From Acidobacteriota bacterium (GTDB lineage Bacteria; Acidobacteriota; Terriglobia; Terriglobales; Acidobacteriaceae): a stretch of 55,402 nucleotides of DNA. Both the position numbers and the translations under genes were made by a program. The stretch lies in contig QIAA01000180.1 of assembly GCA_003224905.1 (NCBI GenBank), positions 1 to 55,402 on the forward strand. The letters run 5' to 3'. Positions within the stretch are counted from its first letter, which is position 1; each line of letters opens with the position of its first letter. This document shows positions 49,476 through 55,402 of this stretch, piece by piece. Below the pieces are notes generated by a model that searched no databases, was not told where the DNA came from, and worked only from the letters and a program-made list of their open reading frames with translations.

Positions 49476-49777
49476 GAGCGCCGCGAACGTCCATCCTTTT
49501 GCTTCTCCACCAGCCGCACTTGAAGACGCGCCCCCAGGGCTTGGGCCAAACGGATGAGAGTATCGAGTTGCACGTTCGCAGGTCTACTCTCAATCCGGGA
49601 TACCTTGGGAGCGCTCATGCGCGCGCGCGCCGCAAGCTGGGTTTGGTTCAAACGGTGCTTAGCCCGCAATTTGGCGATCTGTACACCGATCTCAAGGCTG
49701 GCCAATTCCTTCTCAACCAGTTCCCGCATGGTCGAATCTTCCATTTGGCTGCGGTAATACCGTTCGAATCTATTCAC
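49472..49777 (-). CDS. higA: XRE-family HTH antitoxin (HigA-like)
   Basis: 101 residues. Helix-turn-helix at about 35-90: AKLRAKHRLNQTQLAARARM, then SAPKVSRIESRPANVQLDTL. Antitoxin of a HigBA-type pair, in the toxin-first order. Start GTG 49775-49777 overlaps the end of the higB frame (stop at 49770-49772), the normal coupled layout. It would bind the palindrome at 50149-50160 upstream of higB (inference). The stop overlaps the convergent RNase J gene by 4 bp. Confidence 0.85.
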   Translation of the reverse strand: MNRFERYYRSQMEDSTMRELVEKELASLEIGVQIAKLRAKHRLNQTQLAARARMSAPKVSRIESRPANVQLDTLIRLAQALGARLQVRLVEKQKDGRSRRS

Positions 49778-50142
49778 GATGTTTTGCTCCCCTCTTGCTG
49801 ACCTGCTGGGTGTGTCGAGCCATCCGGGTTTCCGCTACCGCAAGCTCGGATCGTTCTAGTTTTGCGGTTCGCTTCACGAAACCGTTTAAAAGAACGAATA
49901 CCCTTCTCGCATCAGCGAAGTAAAGGATTCTGATTTTCTGTTTCCCATACTAGTACGCAATTCTCGAATCCTTCCCGCGACCTGCGATGAATACGGGAAT
50001 GGCAGATTTTGTCCGTAGCTAACGAGAGCTCTTATGAGAGTGCCAGGGCCTTCGCACGGGCTTCGGCATGGAGCGAGTCCAGAAATTCTTCGACCGGAGC
50101 GCTACCATCTGACTCTTGGTAGAACTCGACCGTCCACTCCAT
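49770..50142 (-). pseudogene. higB: HigB/Gp49-like toxin with two frameshifts
   Basis: Three frames must be joined to read a toxin of about 123 residues. Part 1 starts at ATG 50140-50142 (MEWTVEFYQESDG to ARAKALA) and then hits TAA at 50032-50034. Removing an extra CT (CTCT at 50037-50040) restores LIRALVSYGQNLPFPYSSQ and VAGRIRELRTSMGNRK. Adding one A at the A-run around 49934-49937 then gives IRILYFADARRVFVLLNGF through to the stop in the higA start. These segments match the DUF891/phage Gp49 toxin layout. Two compensating lesions make the gene a pseudogene unless it is a sequencing error. Confidence 0.78.
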
Positions 50143-50148
50143 CTCTAT

Positions 50149-50160
50149 ATGGTATACCAT
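50149..50160. promoter_or_regulatory. Palindromic operator upstream of higBA
   Basis: ATGGTATACCAT is a perfect 12-bp palindrome 6 bp before the higB start. Size and place fit a HigA operator (inference). Confidence 0.55.
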
Positions 50161-50301
50161 TAACAGTATTAGTCAGTAACTCTTTTTACCGAGTCCGTCC
50201 CAGGGGGGTTGAGCCCTATGTGGGCAAGTCGCGCCGTGCCTTACTGTGCATGCAGGAAACCAGAGGTCTGATACATTTAAAATCCCTGCAGGAAAAAGAG
50301 T

Positions 50302-51273
50302 ATGAGCATCGTCGCCCTGGCAGATATCAAGGAAGCCCAAGTCCGCCTACAAGGCATCGCGAACCGCACGTCATTGATCGAGTTTCCCGGCGGCTCAGGT
50401 GAGGACAATTGCCGCAAGCTTTATCTCAAGCTGGAGAACCAGCAGCCCATCGGCGCTTTCAAGCTGCGTGGGGCGTACAACAAGATTGCGTCTCTTACTG
50501 AAGAGGAACGGAGGCGCGGCGTAGTCTCCTATTCCAGTGGGAATCACGCGCAAGGAGTGGCATACGCGGCGAGGGCTCTGGGAGTAAAGGCGGTCATCGT
50601 GATGCCCAATAACGCGCCTGCGATGAAGCGGGAGGCAACCGCCGCGCTGGGAGCGGAGATCGTATTAGTGGGGCCGGGCAGCGACGAACGGATGCTCAGA
50701 GCGCAGGAACTCGCGGCGAACTACGGGTATGCCATCGTGCCCCCGTACGACGATGAGAAGATCATCGCTGGCCAGGGGACGATTGGATTGGAAATTCTCG
50801 AAGATCTACCGGATGTTGAAACGGTGCTCGTGCCCGTGGGCGGCGGCGGAATGATCAGCGGCATTGCTACGGCGGTTAAGTCGAGCAAACCTTCGGTGAA
50901 GGTGATCGGCGTGGAGCCGGAAGTCGCAGGCGACGCGCAGGCCAGCCTGCGAGCCGGCAAAATCGTGCAGTACACGGCGGAGCAAGTGACCCGTACTTTG
51001 GCCGACGGGTTGCGCACCCAGAGCATAGGCCAGGCGAACTTCGAGCACATCAAACGCTACGTCGACGATATTGTGACGGTCAGTGAAGATGCTATTCGTG
51101 GAGCGATGCAGCGGCTGGCCGCTGATCGCAGGACTGTAGCCGAGCCAAGTGGGGCAGTGGCAGTCGCTGCCTTTTTATTCCATCGCGAGGAATTGCCAAA
51201 AACTAATATGAACGTTGCTGTAATCAGCGGGGGAAACATCGAGCCGAGTATGCTGGCGGAGCTTCGATCATGA
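50302..51273 (+). CDS. Threonine/serine dehydratase (PLP-dependent)
   Basis: 323 residues, fold-type II PLP enzyme that deaminates threonine (or serine) to 2-oxobutyrate (or pyruvate). PLP Lys in IGAFKLRGAYNK (K54), SSGNHAQGVAYAARAL, and the Gly-rich phosphate loop PVGGGGMISG. No ACT domain, so it is the short catabolic or serine-racemase-like form rather than feedback-controlled IlvA. The stop overlaps the next gene as ATGA. It diverges from higBA. Confidence 0.9.
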   Translation: MSIVALADIKEAQVRLQGIANRTSLIEFPGGSGEDNCRKLYLKLENQQPIGAFKLRGAYNKIASLTEEERRRGVVSYSSGNHAQGVAYAARALGVKAVIVMPNNAPAMKREATAALGAEIVLVGPGSDERMLRAQELAANYGYAIVPPYDDEKIIAGQGTIGLEILEDLPDVETVLVPVGGGGMISGIATAVKSSKPSVKVIGVEPEVAGDAQASLRAGKIVQYTAEQVTRTLADGLRTQSIGQANFEHIKRYVDDIVTVSEDAIRGAMQRLAADRRTVAEPSGAVAVAAFLFHREELPKTNMNVAVISGGNIEPSMLAELRS

Positions 51274-52190
51274 AACCCAAGCTGATGATGCTTGTGATCA
51301 TGCTTTTGGCCTCGATCGGTGCAGTTGGTGCCGAGCGCGGGGCGATGGTGCGTGTCGGCACGCTTTATCTTTCTCCGGACCGCGATTCCGCGAAATTGGG
51401 TGATGTGGAACGCGGCAGGGAAGTGATCGTTCTGGAAACCAGCCGCAACTGGTTGCACGTGGAAGCAAACATGACCGAAGAGAAGATGGTCACTGGGTGG
51501 TTGCTGGATAAAGGTGTGGTGCGTGCTTCGACTCCGAATGGGGACAAAATTTTGTTTGGCGAAGCAGTTGACTCGGAAGATCAGGGCAGCCAGCGGCGGG
51601 GCCGTCGAGGGGCAGCCCAGGATGCGATGCGACTTTACTACCGCGTCTCGGAATATTTCCCTAATTCGCCGCTGGCGGGAGAAGCGATGTACCGGTCTGC
51701 CGATATCCGCTGGCAGATCGAAAAAGCGGATGTCTCGTCGCGTCCCTCTGCCAAAGCCCGTGAATCCTTCCTGCGGGAAGGCATGGAAGAGAAATACATG
51801 AAGGAGGTCATGAAGAAGTTCCCCGGGACAAAGTGGGCCGACCTCGCCGCCTTCCATTTGATCGACAATAAGCTATGCGGTGATTGGCAGGGCGTTTCGA
51901 AGTGTCCGGCCAAAGAAGCAGAGATTTACGAAAAATATGCTAACGAGCATCCGCAGTCCCCGGCCGCGCCGGAGGCGCTGTACGATGCCGCCTGGCGCTA
52001 CTCAGCTCTCATCGAGATCTACAAGACGGAGAATGACACCAAGAAGTCCGAAGAGTCGAAGAATAAGGCTATCGCTCTGGCGCAGAAAGTTGCTTCACAG
52101 TATGGGCAGAATGACTGGGGAGCCCGCGCACAGCGGCTGCTTTATGTTGTCCAGCAGGGCATACCGACGTGGGGAAGCGCAGAAGAGTAG
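51270..52190 (+). CDS. Exported SH3-domain protein with TPR-like C-terminus
   Basis: 306 residues with signal peptide (LMMLVIMLLASIGAVGA). A bacterial SH3 domain follows (about 25-85: MVRVGTLYLSPDRDSAKLGD, then REVIVLETSRNWLHVEA). The C-terminal two thirds hold helical repeat-like segments (AMRLYYRVSEYFPNSPLAGE; EAEIYEKYANEHPQSPAAPE; IALAQKVASQYGQNDWGARA), resembling YbgF/BamD TPRs. Probably a periplasmic envelope-assembly protein. Overlaps the dehydratase stop (ATGA), although the two have no obvious functional link. Confidence 0.82.
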   Translation: MKPKLMMLVIMLLASIGAVGAERGAMVRVGTLYLSPDRDSAKLGDVERGREVIVLETSRNWLHVEANMTEEKMVTGWLLDKGVVRASTPNGDKILFGEAVDSEDQGSQRRGRRGAAQDAMRLYYRVSEYFPNSPLAGEAMYRSADIRWQIEKADVSSRPSAKARESFLREGMEEKYMKEVMKKFPGTKWADLAAFHLIDNKLCGDWQGVSKCPAKEAEIYEKYANEHPQSPAAPEALYDAAWRYSALIEIYKTENDTKKSEESKNKAIALAQKVASQYGQNDWGARAQRLLYVVQQGIPTWGSAEE

Positions 52191-52286
52191 CGGCTCGCCC
52201 TGAGAGTATCAGTTACGAAACTATTGATTTCAAGTGTGTTACCAGCCTACGAGCAGAGTTAAGCCATTAGCTGCCTTGGGGCTTTA

Positions 52287-52335
52287 GTGATGTCAGAAAT
52301 GCGTATTGACATCACACCTTGGCCCGGCATAGGCT
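52287..52335 (+). promoter_or_regulatory. Operator nested with promoter of the RHH-Fic module
   Basis: Inverted repeat GTGATGTCA (52287-52295) and TGACATCAC (52307-52315), perfect 9-bp arms. The right arm overlaps a -35 TTGACA (52306-52311); a -10 TAGGCT follows at 52330-52335 after 18 bp. The start ATG at 52342 is only 6-7 bases further, so the transcript may be leaderless. Confidence 0.6.
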
Positions 52336-52341
52336 ATTCCC

Positions 52342-52683
52342 ATGGCCCGAACTGTTTTTACGCTGCGCATTGATGCAGAGGAACGCAACGCACTGGAAAG
52401 CCTTAGCAAAATTGAAGGACGCCCTATCAATCAGCTGTTAAATGAGGCGATCAAAAACTACCTTGGGCAGAAAGGCCGAAAAGAGCGCAGCTTGGAGGCT
52501 AATTTGGCGGGCCTCAAAGCCTATCGCACGAAGGATCAGGGGTTCCGTCGCGCGATCATGGCGTTCGTAGAAGCTGAAGCAAGCGTGAAGGATCCGCTCG
52601 AAGGGAAACCGATCCAGGTCGAAGACTCGCTCAAGCCGGCCGGGCCTGTTCAAAGCAAAGTTCGAGAGGTCATAGGTGCCTGA
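52342..52683 (+). CDS. Ribbon-helix-helix antitoxin-like protein
   Basis: 113 residues. An RHH N-terminus (TVFTLRIDAEERNALESLSK then GRPINQLLNEAIKNYL) should bind the operator just upstream. The C-terminal part is charged and has no known fold, and may bind the Fic protein. It overlaps the Fic gene by 8 bp. Likely repressor and antitoxin of a Fic-based module; that Fic uses this kind of antitoxin is inferred from context only. Confidence 0.75.
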   Translation: MARTVFTLRIDAEERNALESLSKIEGRPINQLLNEAIKNYLGQKGRKERSLEANLAGLKAYRTKDQGFRRAIMAFVEAEASVKDPLEGKPIQVEDSLKPAGPVQSKVREVIGA

Positions 52684-53284
52684 TTGGGACGAAGACAGTC
52701 CCAAGTTGAAGCAAAATCTCAAGCTGATCTTGGAAGAGATCGAGGTCCTCGCGGAAGTGCGCGAGATTCCGACGTTGGAGGTAGCGAGGCGTTGGCAACG
52801 CCGCTTCATGGAGGGCTTGGGCGCCGAACCGCGATATGTGGGCAGGTTTCGCGGCGAAGTCGGTCTTGAAAACATCGGGGTGAGAATCGGCGAGTACTAC
52901 GGTGTACATCCGTCCCATGTCGCCGATGAACTAAAGCGGTTTGAAGAAACGCTGCAGGCGGCGGTGGCCCAGTTAGATGAGGATTTGCCGGTTGGCAAAG
53001 AACTGGATGCCGACGAACTTGCGGCCATAATTGATTTGTGCGCCTGGGCACATGCTGAGTGGGTGCGAATCCATCCATTTACAAACGGGAGCGGTCGCAC
53101 TGCCCGCCTTTGGGCAAACTTCCTCGCCATGCGATATGGGCTTCCGCCTTTCGTTCGCTTGCGCCCGAGACCCGATGCCGGTTACGAAGATGACGGAGCC
53201 AAAGCGATGCAAGGCGACTGGAAACCGACCGCGGTAGTCTTTCGGCGATTGCTTGACCTTTTCTTGGAGGAGTTTGGGGATTAG
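52676..53284 (+). CDS. Fic-domain protein with non-canonical active site
   Basis: 202 residues, Fic/Doc-type transferase. The Fic motif is HPFTNGSGRTAR (H133 to R144) against the canonical HPFx(D/E)GNGRxxR: the metal-binding acidic residue is Asn137 and the Asn of GNG is Ser139, while the catalytic His and both Arg remain. Flanking FRGEVGLENIGVRIG and GLPPFVRLRPRP are typical of a subfamily linked to RHH proteins. It may transfer AMP poorly or use another group. Start GTG 52676, overlapping the RHH gene by 8 bp. No regulatory inhibitory helix (S/T-x-x-x-E-G/N) is evident. Confidence 0.85.
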   Translation: MPDWDEDSPKLKQNLKLILEEIEVLAEVREIPTLEVARRWQRRFMEGLGAEPRYVGRFRGEVGLENIGVRIGEYYGVHPSHVADELKRFEETLQAAVAQLDEDLPVGKELDADELAAIIDLCAWAHAEWVRIHPFTNGSGRTARLWANFLAMRYGLPPFVRLRPRPDAGYEDDGAKAMQGDWKPTAVVFRRLLDLFLEEFGD

Positions 53285-53491
53285 CTCTCAAAGCTCCGAA
53301 AGCTTCACCGACGAGCCTACATCACCAGCAGGCGGACCGCTGATCTCTGCCATGCTTTCTGCAATCGTTCTGAATGTCAGTCTTCAACGTGGTCACGAAG
53401 CTAAACTGTCCGTTTTCTTTTCGTTCGTGGTCTTTGTGGTTACAAAACATAGCTTCAACACCTCGGTCGCATTGTCTTTCGGTGAGGAAAC

Positions 53492-54385
53492 TTGAACGAC
53501 TACTTGCTTTCCGTTCTGCTGGGCATCATCGAGGGCCTCACCGAGTTCCTTCCCGTCAGCTCCACTGCGCACTTGCGCATCGCTGAAGCGCTGTTTCATA
53601 TCAGCTTACGCAGTGGATATTGGAAGATGTACACCATCGTGATTCAGTTGGGTGCGATTCTGTGTTTGCCGGTGTACTTTCGGCAGCGCATAGCAAAATT
53701 CTTTTCTACATTTCCGCGAGGCGAAAATGGTGATCGCAACCTGCTCACGCATCCGTTGAGTCTGACCATGATTGCGTTTGTTGTGACCGCCATCCCTGCC
53801 TTTCTGTTGACGAAGATCATTGGCAAGCACTTGGAAAGCCTTTACATCATGGGTGCTTCTCTGCTGCTAGGCGGGATCGTGATGTGGATGGTGGATGCAC
53901 TGAATTCACGCGCCGAGATTGCCGGACCCAGTGCGCCGCAGACTCGCATTCACACCTGGCAAATGGAAGCGATGAGCCTTGCCCAGGCGGTTTGGATCGG
54001 CGCATGCCAGATACTCTCGGCGGTTTTCCCGGGAACCTCGCGATCGATGTCGACTATCGCCGCAGGTCAGCTTGCCCGCATGTCCCGCGCCGCAGCGCTG
54101 GAGTTTTCATTTTTTCTCTCGATCCCGACGATGGTCGTGGCCACGTGTTACGACCTGCTGAAATCACTACGAGGGAAAGGCGAAAATCCCATTGGAGTGG
54201 CGCAGATTGATCCGCATGGATGGGTGCTGCTGGCCATCGGGTTCATCGTTTCATTCATCGTTGCCTACGCCTCAGTGGCGTGGTTCATGGCCTGGGTCCG
54301 GCGACGAGGATTTGCGCCGTTTGCAGTCTATCGGATTGTGGTGGGCACGCTGGTTTGGGTATTTGCGGCGCGGTTGGCAGGGTAA
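53492..54385 (+). CDS. uppP: Undecaprenyl-diphosphatase
   Basis: Recycles undecaprenyl diphosphate for peptidoglycan and glycan synthesis and gives bacitracin resistance. 297 residues with several membrane helices. Signature motifs: IIEGLTEFLPVSSTAHLRI near the N-terminus and AVFPGTSRSMSTI in the second half, with the conserved Glu, Ser/Thr and Arg. Start TTG 53492 with GAGG four to five bases upstream. The 207-bp spacer before it holds a CACAGAGG-type remnant. Confidence 0.93.
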   Translation: MNDYLLSVLLGIIEGLTEFLPVSSTAHLRIAEALFHISLRSGYWKMYTIVIQLGAILCLPVYFRQRIAKFFSTFPRGENGDRNLLTHPLSLTMIAFVVTAIPAFLLTKIIGKHLESLYIMGASLLLGGIVMWMVDALNSRAEIAGPSAPQTRIHTWQMEAMSLAQAVWIGACQILSAVFPGTSRSMSTIAAGQLARMSRAAALEFSFFLSIPTMVVATCYDLLKSLRGKGENPIGVAQIDPHGWVLLAIGFIVSFIVAYASVAWFMAWVRRRGFAPFAVYRIVVGTLVWVFAARLAG

Positions 54386-54388
54386 GCG

Positions 54389-54418
54389 ACAGGCCTGCGG
54401 TAGCCACGGCAGGCCTGT
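54389..54418. terminator. Bidirectional hairpin between convergent genes
   Basis: Perfect 10-bp stem ACAGGCCTGC/GCAGGCCTGT with a 10-nt loop, three bases after uppP and 26 before the TonB receptor stop. No T-run, so termination strength is uncertain. Confidence 0.65.
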
Positions 54419-54444
54419 GATAGAGACTCTCCGTACGGCAATTT

Positions 54445-55402
54445 CTAGAACGTAAACTTGGCCGAAATCTGCAACTGCCGGGGATTGAACATCGTTCTCG
54501 CTGTCCCGAACAGTGGATTCGGCTCTGGGGCGCCTCCGTTCGTAATAGGGTTGCAGCTTACGTTGCCCTGTTGAATTGCTAACGATGCGGCGTCTCCAAA
54601 ATGTTGAGGTGTCGCTCCGCAGAAGTCGATGGTGCCGCCGCCGTAGACCGAAGTCACCTCGTTCACATTTTGGCGATTGAACACGTTGAAGGCGTCGAAA
54701 GCCAGATCGAACTTGGTGTGCTCAGTAAGACGGAAGGCACGCGCAAGACGAAGATCGACGCTGTACAGCTTGTCACCTCGGTAGGCATTGCGCGGCGACC
54801 AGCCGACGCGGTCGGTAACGGGGTTGGTATCACCATTAATGTCATTCCCGACGAAAATAGTGAACGGCCGCGGCGATTGCAGATTGATGATGCTGCTGAA
54901 CTCGAAATCACGCAGCAGGGCCGGTGCCTTCTTTGGCGTATCTGCGGTGAAGTTCGCAACAAAGCGGTGACGCACATCCTGCACAGAATCCGCGCGTTCC
55001 AGAGCGCGGTTATAAAGATCCTCGGGAGTGCTTACGAAAGTTGTGAACGTGCCGTCGTCGCGAGTATGCGACCACGTGTAATTGGCGTTGAAGCGGAAGT
55101 ACTGCCCGAACCTGTCGTTCACCGAAAGAGTCGCGCCGTCGTATTCGGCGTTGCCAGTGCCGTCCAGGAAGTACATCAGACCGGCATTGGTGTAGAGCAC
55201 ACCGCTGAATCCGTCTCGGCCATCAGCGAGTTTGTTGTTGGGGAACGGTCCAAACGGGGTGATGGGAGGACCAGGAATGACCGAGGCGGGAGGGCAGAAT
55301 GTGGCGGAGTTTTGCAGTCCTCCGGGTGGGCAGACGTTCAGGTTCTTAGGGCGAATCTGTTTGTGGGCACGAAGAAAAAGATAGCCGGCGCTAACGACCA
55401 AT
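54445..55402 (-). CDS. TonB-dependent receptor, Oar-like, C-terminal part (partial)
   Basis: Only about 319 C-terminal codons lie in the window; the frame runs off the edge. Outer-membrane beta-barrel: alternating strands such as FNANYTWSHTRDDGTFTTF, VNEVTSVYGGGTIDF and a terminal FNPRQLQISAKFTF with C-terminal Phe. Large receptors with carboxypeptidase-like plug domains of this kind are abundant in Acidobacteriota (family knowledge). Substrate unknown. Convergent with uppP. Confidence 0.85.
   Translation of the reverse strand, partial: LVVSAGYLFLRAHKQIRPKNLNVCPPGGLQNSATFCPPASVIPGPPITPFGPFPNNKLADGRDGFSGVLYTNAGLMYFLDGTGNAEYDGATLSVNDRFGQYFRFNANYTWSHTRDDGTFTTFVSTPEDLYNRALERADSVQDVRHRFVANFTADTPKKAPALLRDFEFSSIINLQSPRPFTIFVGNDINGDTNPVTDRVGWSPRNAYRGDKLYSVDLRLARAFRLTEHTKFDLAFDAFNVFNRQNVNEVTSVYGGGTIDFCGATPQHFGDAASLAIQQGNVSCNPITNGGAPEPNPLFGTARTMFNPRQLQISAKFTF

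Noticed and set aside
50034..50402. 122-codon plus-strand frame overlapping higB and the dehydratase start
   Set aside because: It is the antisense of the higB pseudogene and contains the dehydratase start region in another frame.
51057..51857. Minus-strand 266-codon frame over the dehydratase and SH3 protein
   Set aside because: Antisense shadow, no recognisable features.
1..55402. Searched for CRISPR arrays, rRNA, tRNA, integrases and full insertion sequences
   Set aside because: No regular direct-repeat/spacer array, no clover-leaf or rRNA signatures and no transposase reading frame were seen; only short non-coding repeats were found.

Overview
The window is most consistent with a soil-type Acidobacteriota genome, probably a Terriglobia/Koribacter-like lineage. 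This is inference from gene content: a TonB-dependent Oar-like receptor, secreted proteins ending in an Ig-like/membrane-helix/Cys-Gly-Gly arrangement, a split b6-type cytochrome bc complex, and many short inverted intergenic repeats. No rRNA, tRNA, CRISPR array, integrase or insertion-sequence transposase was seen. Almost all of the sequence is chromosomal housekeeping and accessory material.

Layout. 1-3208 (minus): Rieske protein, b6-type cytochrome b and a subunit-IV-like protein (cut by the window edge) form a quinol:cytochrome c reductase operon; the Rieske protein has an unusual triple-repeat N-terminus. 3323-4333: ferrochelatase. 4366-4868: a HicBA toxin-antitoxin pair whose toxin reading frame carries an in-frame TGA. 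5093-9213 (minus): GH65 disaccharide phosphorylase, a tandem universal stress protein and beta-phosphoglucomutase; a GT4 glycosyltransferase diverges from them. 10523-11947: a COG1233-type FAD oxidoreductase. 12114-19815 (minus): a small membrane protein, an SPFH protein, a secreted protein, an oligopeptide-type binding protein overlapping an NtrY-like kinase, then, across a 133-bp inverted-repeat element, an NtrC-type regulator. 19867-22638: L,D-transpeptidase and a TPR protein with a degenerate metallopeptidase motif. 22795-24807 (minus): stress genes (cold shock protein, DUF892, CsbD).

25191-35268: ECF sigma factor, a nucleotidyltransferase-like beta-helix protein, STAS protein, secreted protein, TMP-kinase-like protein, GT2 and GT4 (an exopolysaccharide or glycan set), facing a GH99-like secreted enzyme that overlaps the GT4 tail by 258 bp; then a secreted protein and a TPR lipoprotein. 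35417-37164: secreted OB-like protein and PP2C phosphatase. 37408-43900 (plus): Rrf2 regulator, an SsuABC-like ABC transporter, an HTH-Mop regulator, ModA and an outer-membrane barrel, with no ModB or ModC. 44231-46285: dapA (with a fused Cys/His tail) and dapD. 46299-49475: HAD phosphatase, EcsC protein, RNase J. 49472-50142: HigBA with a doubly frameshifted toxin. 50302-52190: threonine dehydratase coupled to an SH3/TPR protein. 52287-53284: operator, ribbon-helix-helix protein and Fic protein. 53492-54385: UppP. 54445-end: TonB-dependent receptor C-terminus.

Notable themes are two of three toxin-antitoxin modules with broken toxins, several unrelated short repeat families that all occur as inverted pairs between genes, domain additions on ordinary enzymes (Rieske, DapA), and a molybdate/sulfur oxyanion cluster with a non-standard gene set. 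Start sites were chosen from ribosome binding sites and overlaps where visible; all functions are by recognition of motifs, not by database search.
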